A DNA stretch of 64,000 nucleotides from Flavobacterium sp. Root186 (GTDB taxonomy: Bacteria > Bacteroidota > Bacteroidia > Flavobacteriales > Flavobacteriaceae), in assembly GCF_001428525.1 (NCBI RefSeq), contig NZ_LMHW01000001.1, positions 62,705-126,704 of the forward strand. Direction: 5' to 3'. A model generated the notes under the pieces. It was not told the DNA's origin. It was given only the letters and a program-made list of their open reading frames with translations, and did not search any database. The position numbers were made by a program, and so were the translations under genes. Below, one piece after another: positions 1-10,000 of this stretch (position 1 is its first letter; each line of letters begins with the position of its first letter).

Positions 1-290
1 AATCCTTTAGTAATGGCAGGCATAAAACCCCACCAATTTGGATAAGACAAGACAATGTGATCTGCCCAGGAAATGAGTTCCTGGGCCTGAATTAGATCTT
101 TTTCAAGCGGTACTGTTTTTCCGGTTTTATATCCGTCAGCCAGATTTACATCAAAATCCAGTTGAGAGATATAAATGGTTTTACAAATTGCCCCTGTACG
201 TTCTACTCCTTTTTTGTAAGCATTAAGCAGCGCACTGCAAAAAGAGTTTGGAGAAGGGTGACCAAGTATTAATAAGATATTCGTTTTCAT
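1..290 (-). CDS. NAD(P)H oxidoreductase, flavodoxin-like fold (3' part outside window)
   Basis: The first 96 codons of a minus-strand gene that runs off the left edge; the ATG is at 288-290. The N-terminus begins MKTNILLILGHPSPNSF, the FMN-binding first strand and loop of the flavodoxin-like quinone reductase/KefF-MdaB family, and later has LSYPNWWGFMPA, the second flavin loop typical of that family. Such enzymes are cytoplasmic FMN or FAD proteins that reduce quinones with NAD(P)H. A palindrome at 346-361 lies 55 bp before the start, and a Crp/Fnr regulator gene is immediately upstream on the same strand. The family call is firm; the substrate cannot be read. Confidence 0.85.
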   Translation of the reverse strand, partial: MKTNILLILGHPSPNSFCSALLNAYKKGVERTGAICKTIYISQLDFDVNLADGYKTGKTVPLEKDLIQAQELISWADHIVLSYPNWWGFMPAITKG

Positions 291-345
291 TGCGCATCAT
301 TTTAATTTGACACTGCAAAGATTTTAAATAATGCGAAGGACTTCC

Positions 346-361
346 TGACACAAATGTGTCA
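346..361. promoter_or_regulatory. Candidate Crp/Fnr operator before the oxidoreductase gene
   Basis: TGACACAAATGTGTCA is a perfect palindrome with 7-bp arms and a 2-bp centre. It lies between the Crp/Fnr gene (stop at 366) and the oxidoreductase start at 290, with 55 bp between. A shorter version of the same palindrome, TGACAAATGTCA, sits 56 bp before the gene following the second Crp/Fnr paralogue (40394-40405), which supports a family operator. Confidence 0.55.
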
Positions 362-365
362 AAAA

Positions 366-962
366 CTATTGGTGCGCTAATTTTTGACGAATTCTGGTAA
401 GTGTTTGTCTTTCAATACCCAGATAACTGCAAAGATGAGAAATGGAAATTCTGTTAAACAGCTCTGAGTGACACTTTATAAAATCAAGATAACGTTCCTC
501 GGCGGTTTGAAATATAAAGCTTTCGATACGGGCCTGCTGACGTTTTAAAATTTCTTCGGCGACTAATCGTCCGTATCGTTCAAAGCTTGGTAAATGTTCA
601 TAAATCCACTGTATGTTTTCATACGAAAGACAAACCATTGTTACAGGTTCTAAACATTGAATTGAGTATTTACTGGGCTGCTGTGTTATAAAGGCGGGAT
701 AGTGCGTGGCATAATCACCCTCGGCATAAAAACCTACAGTAATTTCATTCCCTTCTTTATCTATAAAAGAGGAACGCACTAATCCGCTTGCTACAAAACC
801 TATAGCTTTTTGCACTTTTCCGTATTGAAGAAAGAAGTCTTTTTTATTAAATTCTTCAATTGTAATTTTTAAAGCAAATTGAGAAAGTTCAGCATCAGTA
901 ACGTTAGGACAAATTTCCTTTACTGATTTTAGAAATATTTCTCTGACCGAATTCATCATCAT
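366..962 (-). CDS. Crp/Fnr family transcriptional regulator
   Basis: A 198-residue protein with an N-terminal cyclic-nucleotide-binding-type beta-roll (about residues 30-120, including the run from QYGKVQKAIGFVASG to VTMVCLSYENI) and a C-terminal helix-turn-helix (SHLCSYLGIERQTLTRIRQK). There is no Fnr-type N-terminal cysteine cluster, so it is not an iron-sulfur oxygen sensor. Three successive Met codons (962, 959, 956) leave the exact start open. It is co-directional with the partial oxidoreductase gene downstream, and the gap holds a perfect palindrome, so control of that gene is likely. The recognition helix resembles that of the paralogue at 39804-40367 (SYLGVSRETLSRL). Confidence 0.9.
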   Translation of the reverse strand: MMMNSVREIFLKSVKEICPNVTDAELSQFALKITIEEFNKKDFFLQYGKVQKAIGFVASGLVRSSFIDKEGNEITVGFYAEGDYATHYPAFITQQPSKYSIQCLEPVTMVCLSYENIQWIYEHLPSFERYGRLVAEEILKRQQARIESFIFQTAEERYLDFIKCHSELFNRISISHLCSYLGIERQTLTRIRQKLAHQ

Positions 963-1135
963 TATTTACTTTGAAACCTCTAATTTAAAAAGAATGTTTT
1001 TTAAAATGTAAAAAATACACCATTATTTTTCTTTAAATAAAATTTTATAATGTGCTGTGTATTAATTTTTTATTAACTTTAACATCCTATCAAAATTTAG
1101 CCAGCTGAATATTGTAACTTCCTAAATTTAAAATT

Positions 1136-1750
1136 ATGAAATGGCTCGTGACTTTAAAAACAACATTTAAGGACAAATTTTTTAAATCAAACCTTAAAAA
1201 AAGTTTTGTGGATTTAGAGAAAGGAAAACAACTTTATTCCACCAGCCACTTTCAGGAGGCTATTGTTCATTTAGATAATGTGGTGAATTATGAGTTTGAT
1301 TCGACAGCTTATGAATTAAGAGCGAGCTGTTTTCAAAAACTGGAACATCATTATAAAGCCATTGAAGATTTTGATAAAGTAATTGAATTTAATCCGCTAG
1401 AGTTTTCTTATTACTACCATCGGGCGGTTTCTAAAAAAGCAGTTTTTGATTTTACGGGACAAATTGAAGATCTTCATAACTGCATTCATTATTATAAAAA
1501 AAATAAAAACATAGAAATTGGTTTATTAAAAACGTTTGAGGCTGATTTAATAAACGCAGGAAATCATATCGAAAAACTGAAACATAATATCAGCTCTTTT
1601 CATAATAATTCTTATTTAGAAATAAAGGCATTACTAACTGATTATCTTTATCAAATAAAGAAAATAAGGCTTAAAAGAAATAAAATCAGAACACCTTTTC
1701 GCCAGATCAAAAAAGAAGAATTATCTTCTGCAATAAATCCTGAAATATAG
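1136..1750 (+). CDS. TPR-repeat protein, function unknown
   Basis: A 204-residue protein with about three tetratricopeptide repeats at residues 25-125 (for example AYELRASCFQKLEHHYKAIEDFDKVIEFNP), followed by a lysine-rich helical C-terminus. No signal peptide or convincing membrane segment was seen, so it is probably cytoplasmic and a protein-protein interaction scaffold. It is alone in its orientation and converges with the small gene at 1752-2024, leaving one base between the stop codons. No partner can be named. Confidence 0.75.
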   Translation: MKWLVTLKTTFKDKFFKSNLKKSFVDLEKGKQLYSTSHFQEAIVHLDNVVNYEFDSTAYELRASCFQKLEHHYKAIEDFDKVIEFNPLEFSYYYHRAVSKKAVFDFTGQIEDLHNCIHYYKKNKNIEIGLLKTFEADLINAGNHIEKLKHNISSFHNNSYLEIKALLTDYLYQIKKIRLKRNKIRTPFRQIKKEELSSAINPEI

Positions 1751-1751
1751 A

Positions 1752-2024
1752 TTACAGCTTCTTTTCAGATCCTGTTTTTATTTTTCTTAAGTTTTTATGG
1801 ATGATGCTGCGGGTTGATTTTTTCTTTAGTTCATAATCTCTGGTACATTTTTGTAATTCTGCCAATAAGATTTTAAAACAGTTGTACAAAACATCGAGTT
1901 CTTCCATGTTTTGGTAAATCTTAAGATCATCTTCTGATGTTGTTTGTACCGCAATAGTTTCATCTTTGTATTTTTCAAATATTTGCAGCAATTTACGATG
2001 CTCTATGTTATCAATTCCCTGCAT
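1752..2024 (-). CDS. Hypothetical protein, 90 residues
   Basis: A short, charged, helix-prone protein with no recognised domain, signal peptide or membrane segment. It has an acidic middle (TTSEDDLKIYQNMEELD) and a basic C-terminal third rich in Lys and Arg. It is on the same strand as the S41 peptidase gene whose stop is at 2052, 27 bp upstream, so it may be the last cistron of that transcript. Conservation in relatives would be needed to be sure it is a real gene. Confidence 0.5.
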   Translation of the reverse strand: MQGIDNIEHRKLLQIFEKYKDETIAVQTTSEDDLKIYQNMEELDVLYNCFKILLAELQKCTRDYELKKKSTRSIIHKNLRKIKTGSEKKL

Positions 2025-2051
2025 AACAAACGATCAATATATTTATAATTT

Positions 2052-3407
2052 TCATGGTGTAATTTGCAAAAGCGGGTCAATATCTGTACTAATTACGCTG
2101 AGTGGCAAGGATTGTACAGCTTCTCTTTTTATTTTGTTTGTATTTCCTGATATACTATTTAAGGCTGCTTGCAATAAAGTTTCTGAGCGGTTTCCTAGAG
2201 CAAATACTTCTGGCTGCTGTAATTCATCTAAATAGATTTCAGGATTTATTCCTTTTGAATAATTTCCTTCCTGTCTGGCATTAAATAATTTATATATGGA
2301 AGGGTACAATATCCAGCCTCTTTTATCTGGATTGCGATCGTCTACAATTGGAAATCCTGCGACATCTTTGCCAAATGTTTTTTCACCAATGGTAACAACT
2401 TCCATATAGGGTTTTAGATTGTTTATAATAAGCTCTGATGCTGATGCTGTCCTTTTTCCGCATAAAATATAAACTTTATTAATGGAAGGATGTACATTGC
2501 GTAAGGCATCAAAACTTACTGAAGATTCATTGCTTTTTAAAGCTGTTATAAAAGACTGATCAACATTTCCTCCGTTTTGATTTCCTTCAAATTTTATATA
2601 AAGATCATCTGCTTTAATATTGGGTGCCAAAATTATACTTAATGCTGCCGCAGATGAGATATCTCCTCCTCCATTATATCTTAAGTCTAAAACCAATTCT
2701 GTTATCGATTTGCTTTTTAACTCCTGAAATAACTGCAAATACAATTGTGCTTGTCCAACATCAAAATGTGGAATGTTTGCATAACCAATTTTAGTATTTT
2801 TATCTTCGATTACCTGATAGGAAATGGGCTGTGAAAATGTAAATCCCTGCAAAATAGAAACTGTTTTTGGGCTAGAAAAACCCAATTGAGCAGAATACGA
2901 AACTACTTTTAAATCCAGCTGCGTTTCGGCAAGCATACTATTATATAGATTATCGTAGTTTTCAAATTTCAATTCTACTCCATCTACATGAGTTATAAGC
3001 TGTCCTCTTTGTAAACCATTATTTTTTGCCGGAGAATCTTCTAAAGCATATAATACTACACCATAATATTTTCCCTCAAAAGCTATAAAACTTACGTCAA
3101 ACCCGAATTTACTTCTAAGGTTTTTGTGTGTAGTTTCGGGTTTTTCGGGATGTAACGCGTAGGAATAAATATCTTCAGACTGTAATAATGTTTTAAAATA
3201 TTCTTTTGGATCTAATGCTAAATCTCCTTGATTTTTTATTGCATTATTCCATAAATAATATCTTTTCATTTGATTGTACATCCAATTGTTTACATATTCA
3301 TTTGAGTTTTCTTCATACGTTATTGGCTCATCTGTGCTTTCACACGAAATAAGAAACAGGGCAAAAAATAAAAAACAAAACAGCTTAATAGGCAAATAAT
3401 TTTTCAT
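2052..3407 (-). CDS. S41 family peptidase, lipoprotein
   Basis: A 451-residue C-terminal-processing-type serine peptidase. The N-terminus is a lipoprotein signal (LFLISCES, Cys near residue 22). A PDZ-like segment covers about residues 95-165 (YALEDSPAKNNGLQRGQLI). The catalytic region has the nucleophile Ser in GKRTASASELI and the general-base Lys in TFGKDVAG. It is likely anchored in an outer or inner membrane leaflet facing the periplasm or surface. It is the last recognisable member of the minus-strand series that begins with the sigma factor at 11980, 24 bp after a lipoprotein gene. The substrate is unknown; cleavage of proteins or peptides for the neighbouring transporter is an inference. 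Confidence 0.88.
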   Translation of the reverse strand: MKNYLPIKLFCFLFFALFLISCESTDEPITYEENSNEYVNNWMYNQMKRYYLWNNAIKNQGDLALDPKEYFKTLLQSEDIYSYALHPEKPETTHKNLRSKFGFDVSFIAFEGKYYGVVLYALEDSPAKNNGLQRGQLITHVDGVELKFENYDNLYNSMLAETQLDLKVVSYSAQLGFSSPKTVSILQGFTFSQPISYQVIEDKNTKIGYANIPHFDVGQAQLYLQLFQELKSKSITELVLDLRYNGGGDISSAAALSIILAPNIKADDLYIKFEGNQNGGNVDQSFITALKSNESSVSFDALRNVHPSINKVYILCGKRTASASELIINNLKPYMEVVTIGEKTFGKDVAGFPIVDDRNPDKRGWILYPSIYKLFNARQEGNYSKGINPEIYLDELQQPEVFALGNRSETLLQAALNSISGNTNKIKREAVQSLPLSVISTDIDPLLQITP

Positions 3408-3431
3408 TGGATAATCTTAGAATTAATTGGT

Positions 3432-4214
3432 TTAATGAGCAGTAAAGTCAAAAAAATCAACCAGATTTAAGCTTGCATCAACATTTTGAAATTTCCCGTT
3501 TCCATCTTTTCTTTCATCCAAAACTATTAATCCTGATTTGTTTGGCAGCATCAGCATAACCGTAATAACTTGTCTACCGTTTATGTATGATTCGGTTGTA
3601 TTATGTTTAACCAGTTCCATTCTAATAATTGGAGGAAGACTTGAAGGAAATTCTATAAAATCGCTGAAGCTGTCTTTTCCAATGTTTTTGACTACTCCTA
3701 CTACTTCTCCGTTTACTTTACGCATGATTCCATCTATTTTTCCGGTATAACCGCTCACAGAATATTTATTAAGGGTTGGGAAAATAAATTTGAAACCGGC
3801 ATTACCTGTCTGTGTTATTTTTCCGGGTTTCGTCGCCAGAACATTATTTATCCATAAATCTTCTTTGGTATAAAAAGAGATGGTATCAATGGGTTTTGCG
3901 GTTGTTAGTTGATAAGAATAAAGAAGCTGCTTGCTTACTTTATTGGTAATTTCAACCAATTTCGTTTTATTTGAATAAAATACAAATTCGTAATTTTTAG
4001 TAACTTTTTTTATGTAGGCATTTGTCTTTCCTTCTACAAGGATTTTTCCATCTACCGCTATCTGTATAGAATCTTTTTGTGCATTATAACCCTGTATTAC
4101 AACTTTTCCGGGCTGCTGCTCTTCATAATAAGGAACCATATCTTCATTGATGCAGGCCTGGCAAAGGAGAAGTACAATTGAAAATAAAAGTATTGGAACA
4201 ATTTTAGTTTTCAT
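3432..4214 (-). CDS. Predicted lipoprotein, function unknown
   Basis: A 260-residue protein with a lipoprotein signal (LLLCQACIN). The rest is beta-rich, with several short strands of the kind VVIQGYNAQKDSIQIAVDGK, suggesting Ig-like or beta-sandwich modules. No catalytic motif was seen. It lies between the T9SS-sorted protein gene and the S41 peptidase gene on the same strand with short gaps (46 and 24 bp), so it probably belongs to the same surface system as the TonB-dependent transporter at 7019-10261. A substrate-binding or structural role is inference only. Confidence 0.7.
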   Translation of the reverse strand: MKTKIVPILLFSIVLLLCQACINEDMVPYYEEQQPGKVVIQGYNAQKDSIQIAVDGKILVEGKTNAYIKKVTKNYEFVFYSNKTKLVEITNKVSKQLLYSYQLTTAKPIDTISFYTKEDLWINNVLATKPGKITQTGNAGFKFIFPTLNKYSVSGYTGKIDGIMRKVNGEVVGVVKNIGKDSFSDFIEFPSSLPPIIRMELVKHNTTESYINGRQVITVMLMLPNKSGLIVLDERKDGNGKFQNVDASLNLVDFFDFTAH

Positions 4215-4260
4215 ATTTTATATTTTGTCTTTATAATTATTTCTGAAAATAATTATCAGT

Positions 4261-5109
4261 TTACTTTTTAATAAATTTTATTTTTTTGGAAGTTGTATTA
4301 TTTGATAGTACCAGAAAATAAATTCCCTGCGGAAGATTCGCTACCGAAATATTTTCTTTTAAATCTGCATTACTTTTAACCAGCAATCCAGCTGAGCTGT
4401 AAATTTTTGCTGCAAAATCATCGTTTAAAAACTGTTCGCTTATTTCTAATTCTAAATTTTCGACAACAGGATTTTGTTTAAGGCGAATTGTATTATTTTT
4501 ATCAAAATCGTCAACACCTAATAGTGCTTCGGCAGTGATCCATACTTTATCAACTTCATATCCAACAAAATTGCTGTTTTCATTTAATAAGGAAATGTAA
4601 ACGTTTTGATTGCCCACAAACTGCGAAATATCTACAACATAATCTTTAAATTCCGGATCTAATTGTGATATTCTTTCCATATAAATAGTTCCTAAAGGTG
4701 TTGCTGAAGCTGGATCTGGAGATGTTCCTCCATAAATTAAAATATTTTTGCTTCCGCCGAAAATAGCCATCTGTGCTGTAAAATTCAATTCAATTTTCCC
4801 GCTGTAATATGACAAGTCAATTGCTGGCAGCATCGCCCAGTTTTGTTCTATTATTTCAAGCGGAGCACCTGAATTTAAATCAATATTATAAGTACCTAAT
4901 ACATTAAAATTACCATCTTTAATCCCTCCTGTACTTTCATCAAACTGGATGTTTTTTCGGGCACTCCAGTTACTGCTGTTGCCATCTTTATCTAATAAAG
5001 TCCAGTCTGAAACGTCACCATCCTCAAAATCATCTTCCCAAATTGTAAACTGGGCAGATGATACAGTTGTAATCATTAGTAATAAAAATAATAGTATAAT
5101 TTTTTTCAT
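4261..5109 (-). CDS. T9SS type A sorting-domain protein with choice-of-anchor-J-like domain
   Basis: A 282-residue secreted protein. It has a cleavable signal peptide (IILLFLLLMITTVSSAQ). Residues 22-195 form a jelly-roll-like module starting IWEDDFEDGDVSDWTLLD, which is typical of choice-of-anchor J/MAM-like domains. The last 75 residues have the type A C-terminal sorting signal: LKQNPVVENLELEI, then LPQGIYFLVLSN and KKIKFIKK. Type A signals direct export through the type IX system and attachment at the cell surface. A stable hairpin at 5125-5151 lies just before its start. The ligand is not recognisable. Confidence 0.85.
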   Translation of the reverse strand: MKKIILLFLLLMITTVSSAQFTIWEDDFEDGDVSDWTLLDKDGNSSNWSARKNIQFDESTGGIKDGNFNVLGTYNIDLNSGAPLEIIEQNWAMLPAIDLSYYSGKIELNFTAQMAIFGGSKNILIYGGTSPDPASATPLGTIYMERISQLDPEFKDYVVDISQFVGNQNVYISLLNENSNFVGYEVDKVWITAEALLGVDDFDKNNTIRLKQNPVVENLELEISEQFLNDDFAAKIYSSAGLLVKSNADLKENISVANLPQGIYFLVLSNNTTSKKIKFIKK

Positions 5110-5124
5110 ATTTTATTTGTAAAA

Positions 5125-5151
5125 AGCATGGGCAGAAATGCTGCCCATGCT
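5125..5151 (-). terminator. Intercistronic hairpin between lipoprotein and T9SS cargo genes
   Basis: AGCATGGGCAG and its exact complement CTGCCCATGCT form an 11-bp stem with a 5-base loop, followed on the minus strand by four T. It lies 27 bp after the stop of the beta-helix lipoprotein gene and only 15 bp before the next start. It could be a partial terminator or an RNA-stability hairpin that sets the ratio of the two products. Confidence 0.6.
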
Positions 5152-5178
5152 GAATTAAATATTGCTTAACCTAACTAA

Positions 5179-6495
5179 TTAAAAACTTGCAAACTTAGTC
5201 CAAGTAGCTGTCCAAAGTGCTTCAGTTTTGAATGCACCTGTAGCACCAGAAAGGTCAAATGCACTATCATTAAAGAATGGCTGGGTTAAAGACCATTTGT
5301 GTCCTGGAACTACACTAGATGTAGCATTTCCAAAACCTAAAGCAACTGTTGTTGGCAATACGGGATTAACATATCCGTGGATAGATATTGCAGACCAAGT
5401 AGAACCAGTTGATACTGAAGGAGCTTCCCAGTTGATACCTCTGTTATATCCTGTTACAGTAGCATCAGTAAGGCTGATTTGCCCTAATCTACGTACGTGG
5501 ATACCATTTTCGTATGAGTTAGCAGCTGTTGCAGAACTAACACCAATGATAGATAATTGAGAAATAACAGGACGTGTAATAAGTGTAGTAGAAGTACCTC
5601 CGGCATTGTTATCTAATTCGATACCATTAGAATCCGGAACCAAGTTTGGTGCAGTACCACTTGTACTATGAGTAGAATTAATATCAGCAAGTGCAATTGC
5701 TTTTGTGATTGATCCTGTGTATCCTAAATCGAAGTCAAAGTTGTCATCATCTGGAGCAAAAGAAACTAAATGAGTAGCATTAACTCTACCTCCAAAAAAT
5801 TCAAATGAATCGTCTCTACCGTAAGAAACCTGAATGTGGTTAACTGTAGTAAGAGCACCAACTCCACCAAAAGTTAAACCGTTGATTTCAACACCAGTTG
5901 CTGCATCTAAAATTCTACCCGCAAATTCGATACGAACATAAGAAATTGTTCCTGCATTGTGAGAAGCGTTAGCTCCACCATAATAAAAATCAGAAACATT
6001 TGGCTGATCGCCTAATCCTTCGATAATATTAGTAGTTGACCCGTTATTTACCTGATCATCACCTAAAATTACAACACCTGCAAAATCTCCAGGAGTTGCT
6101 TTTGTTGAAGCGTTACCATCTAATAAATTGTAACTTGTAAAAATAATTGGAGCATTTACAGTTCCTTGTGCATTAATTTTACCAGTTTTAGTAATTACAA
6201 GAACTCCAGTAGCAACACCTGCAGCAAGAGGTTTTGCTTTAATGTAAGTACCAGCCTGGATTGTTAATGTAGCTCCGGATTTTACACGAACTACTCCGTT
6301 AATTTCCCAAACTTTGTCACTTGTCCAAGTTGTGTTAGTTGTAATATCTCCGCTTACAGTTTGTACTGTTGCAGGATATCCTGTGTAGTCAGCCCCAGCA
6401 GCTTTCATAGAAAAAGAAGAATCAGCAGAAGAATCATCATTTTGGCAAGAACTCACAAGTAGAGCTACAATTGCGAACATAAAAAATTTTTTCAT
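5179..6495 (-). CDS. Beta-helix surface lipoprotein
   Basis: A 438-residue protein with a lipoprotein signal (ALLVSSCQNDDSSADSS). Asp and Ser follow the Cys, as in surface-exported lipoproteins of this phylum. The mature part has repeated short strands with Gly and Asn turns (SGATLTIQAGTYIKA, GTVNAPIIFTS), the pattern of a right-handed parallel beta-helix. There are no obvious catalytic residues. It lies downstream of the TonB-dependent transporter but behind a 520-bp structured gap, so it may have its own promoter and leader control. A substrate-capture partner for the transporter is the most natural guess, by analogy with SusD, though it is unrelated in sequence. Confidence 0.75.
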   Translation of the reverse strand: MKKFFMFAIVALLVSSCQNDDSSADSSFSMKAAGADYTGYPATVQTVSGDITTNTTWTSDKVWEINGVVRVKSGATLTIQAGTYIKAKPLAAGVATGVLVITKTGKINAQGTVNAPIIFTSYNLLDGNASTKATPGDFAGVVILGDDQVNNGSTTNIIEGLGDQPNVSDFYYGGANASHNAGTISYVRIEFAGRILDAATGVEINGLTFGGVGALTTVNHIQVSYGRDDSFEFFGGRVNATHLVSFAPDDDNFDFDLGYTGSITKAIALADINSTHSTSGTAPNLVPDSNGIELDNNAGGTSTTLITRPVISQLSIIGVSSATAANSYENGIHVRRLGQISLTDATVTGYNRGINWEAPSVSTGSTWSAISIHGYVNPVLPTTVALGFGNATSSVVPGHKWSLTQPFFNDSAFDLSGATGAFKTEALWTATWTKFASF

Positions 6496-7018
6496 AATAA
6501 TTTAATTATTGCTATATTTGCCGCTATTAAACTAGGCCTTTGGAGAGAGCAGCAAAATTTCTTTCCTCAGGTCTTTCTCGTTTTTGGTAAATTTGTTTTT
6601 TCAAACGCATCCGTTTTACCGTCCGGGGGAGCTTACCTAACTTCCATCTTTCACTATTAGGATTTTTTTCATTTCAATGAAAGGATCAACTTCGGTTCCC
6701 TTTAAAATTTAAATACACAAAAAGATAAATGTCTTTGGATATGATAAACCTTATGCCTTTGTCTTCTTTATTGTTTTTGGCTTAAATTGAAGATTCCGTA
6801 TATCTGCAGGTTTCATTCTTTTATCTATTAAATTTTTCGAAGAACATTTTAAATACTCTCAGCAAAAAGAGTTTTTATTTTTTACCCAACTTGTTTATTT
6901 ATTAGTATTAGCTTTTAGAAAAGCAGAATATCATGGGTGTTTTTTATTGTTAACTTTTTCTTAATATTCAGCAGGAAAATACTTATGATTATGAATTTAG
7001 TATTAACAATAGCTAATC
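6496..7018. other. Gap with structured RNA candidate between transporter and beta-helix lipoprotein genes
   Basis: This 523-bp gap has no convincing gene. Between 6586 and 6703 four hairpins follow each other: GGTAAA/TTTACC around TTTG/CAAA (6586-6620), CCTAA/TTAGG (6636-6661), TTTCAT/ATGAAA (6667-6682), and AAAGG/CCTTT enclosing AAC-TTCG-GTT (6680-6703). The last two share bases, so they could exclude each other. The C-TTCG-G tetraloop is canonical in the plus orientation, while a minus-strand leader would end about 20 bp before the lipoprotein start. I could not match it to a known riboswitch. Two tiny minus-strand reading frames (about 11 and 21 codons) are present but not supported. Confidence 0.45.
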
Positions 7019-10000
7019 TTAAAAATCATAGTTTAAGGAAAGACTAATTGTTCTTCCTGCAAATGATTTGAAAACTACCTGATCGATATCCGGGTCATAT
7101 TTATTGGTAGCATTGGCACCGAGACTGTATCTTGATCTTGGGTTGGATCCTGAAGGAACATCTTCTATTTTACTGTAACTATTGCTATTATTATAGGTTT
7201 GTACGCCTGCATCAAACATATTTTTGATACTGAACTTGAACTGCAGATCTTTCTTTTTGAAAAATTTATAACTCAACTGTGCATCTGTTTGTGCATAAGG
7301 CATACGAATTTCTTCTGCAGAATAATCGAATCCAACTAAAATATATTGATCTCCAACCGCATTATGTCTAAGGCTGAATCCAAAACGGTCGCCTACATAA
7401 TCCATTCCTAAGTTATAAGTATATGGCGACTGCCCGTAAAGCGGTCTGTTAGCTTCATATAGTCCTCCGGTACCATCCAGATTAACGTATGAAGTAACTT
7501 TGGTATCATTTACAGAAGCATTTCCGTAAACAAACAAATGTTTTAAAAGATCGCCTTCTCCTAAAAAGGAAAGACTTTTATAGAATTCTACTTCAACTCC
7601 CCAAAGTTTGGCCTTGTTTGAATTAATATTATAGATATCCCTAACGCCAGATGGATTCAAATAACCTACGGCTTCAATTGGGTTATCTATATCTTTATGA
7701 TATAGACCAAAGGACAAAATCTCGCCTCCAGAAGGAAACCATTCTAACTTTAAATCATAATTATTAGCAACGCTAGAAACTATTCCGTCTGTATAATTGT
7801 AAATTTTAGCAGCTCGAAGCGGGTCATAATATGGAATACCTAAACGTTCAGCAAATTGCGGACGTAAAACTGATTTATTGTAACCCAATCTTACATTCAT
7901 TTTATTAGTTGGGCTGATAATTAAACTAGCAGATGGCAGAAATTGCCATACTTTATCATCACCCTGCACTTCAGAAAACCCATTTGGATTTTCAGACTGG
8001 CTTTCTATTTGTGTGTATAAATAACTTTCTGCCCTTACTCCCCAAACGAATCTTACGTATTGACCAATTTTATCATCAAGCATCAAATAAGGAGAATGTA
8101 CTTTAACATCTCCAACATATCTATTACCATAAATACCGTATTTTTGCCATCCAAAACCTCCATAATAGTAATTTGATCCATCCAAAAATTCTGGTAAAGG
8201 TTCGTAAATTGTTGCTTCATCATCTGCCTGACCAACTGTAATCAATTTTGCAGATTCCTGCTGATTGGTTGCTTTTTTATAAGTGCCAAAATATCCTGCT
8301 TTGATATCATTTGTAAAAGAATCGCTAAAGTTGAAAGTATATTTAAAATTGACTGCCCAATTGTAATCTACTTCATCGTTTGTAAAATAGCTTCGGCTAA
8401 ATGGAAATCTCTGTTCATCGTTATCGACACTATAATTTGTTATAATATCATCACCTACTTTTCCTTTTCCTATAGCTACAAATGTGGCATCCTTGGTATC
8501 TTTTGTAACATTTCCGTATGCTCCATACCAATTAACTTCAAGCTTGTCGAATTTGTGATTTCCTTCAATTTTATTCTGAATAAAAGTTGTATAAACAGGA
8601 TAATTAGATTCAAATGAAGTTGGCAAAATATTTCCACTTACTATGTCTGCAATAGAATAAGCACCATCTGACCACCCACTAATTTGTGTTAATTGATTAT
8701 TGTAGATGTGCATAACAGTATTACGCATTGTGATTTTATGGTTGTCAAGCTGAATTGCAGCGTTAAACATACCGCCTAATGTTGAATTAAAATTGTAGTT
8801 GTTTCCTGAGTTTCTAAAGCCGTATCTTGTAAAAATTGAATAGGCTCTATCTTTGTTCTCTTCTTGAAATAAAGAATTCTTTTGAAAACTACCTCTTTGA
8901 GTGTGTTCAATTTCTAAGGTTTCCTGCGTGTTTTTAAAAATAAGAGAACCTACAAACCCCCATTTGTTATTGTCTTTTAATTTATAAACACGCCCTAAAC
9001 CAAACTGAAGCGTAGTTCCCGGTGCTCCATATGTTTTATAAGTAGTAAAATTATCTTGCGTAAATAGTTTAGAATATGCAATAAACGGTCCAGATGCTGC
9101 CTCTGTTGTTGGCGGATCTATTGTTGTGTGATTAGTAGGATAATCACGTCTTCCGTCGTCAAATCCCCAATAATCGTAATCGCCTTCTTGTCTTGTTAAT
9201 CTTTCTTTAAAGGTGCTTTTACTATTATAAGAATTACTGATAGAAAAATTGGTGAAATTTTCTTTTGGGATATCTTTTGTTTTTACTTCTACATATCCTC
9301 CGGCAAAATTAGCGTACATATCCGGTGTGGCAGATTTACTTACAACGATACTTTCTACCATTGCTGTTGGAATAATATCAAAAGAAAAGTTTTGCTGATA
9401 AGCGTCTGTACTTGGTAAAGCGATTCCATCCATAACGGCCTGGTTCCATCTTTCTCCCATCGAACGTACTACAACATATTTATCATTTACAGTTGTAACT
9501 CCCGTAATACGTTTCAATGAAGCTGCTACATCTCTGTCTGGAGTTCTTGCGATTTGTTCTGCCGAAATACCATCAGAAAACTGGGCAGCTTTTTTTTGTT
9601 GTATTAACATTCCTTCCACCGAAGCTGTGGCTTGTTTGTAGTTTTGCACAATGATTACTTCATTAAGCGATTGTGCATCTTCCTGCAAAGAAACTACCAG
9701 TGGTGTTTCTTCTCCTTCCTGTACATTTACATGAGTAATTTTTTGGGTTTGAAAAGAAATTACGCTTATCTCGATGGTATATTCTCCGGCTTCAAGCTCT
9801 AAAATATAATTACCATCAATATCTGACTGTGCGCCGAAACCTGTTTCAACAACTTTAATATTGGCGCCTGGCAGCGAAAGCCCGTTGTTGTCAACTACCT
9901 TTCCTACAATTTTCCCTCTCCTTTTTTTTTTAACTGCGTCGTTTCTTTTAACCGCAATATTATTGTCCGTTCTTCTAAAATCTAAATTGGTTAAGCTTTG

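Noticed and set aside
6586..6703. Cobalamin, TPP, SAM or RNase P RNA in the structured gap
   Set aside because: The conserved boxes of these RNAs are not present; only generic hairpins were found.
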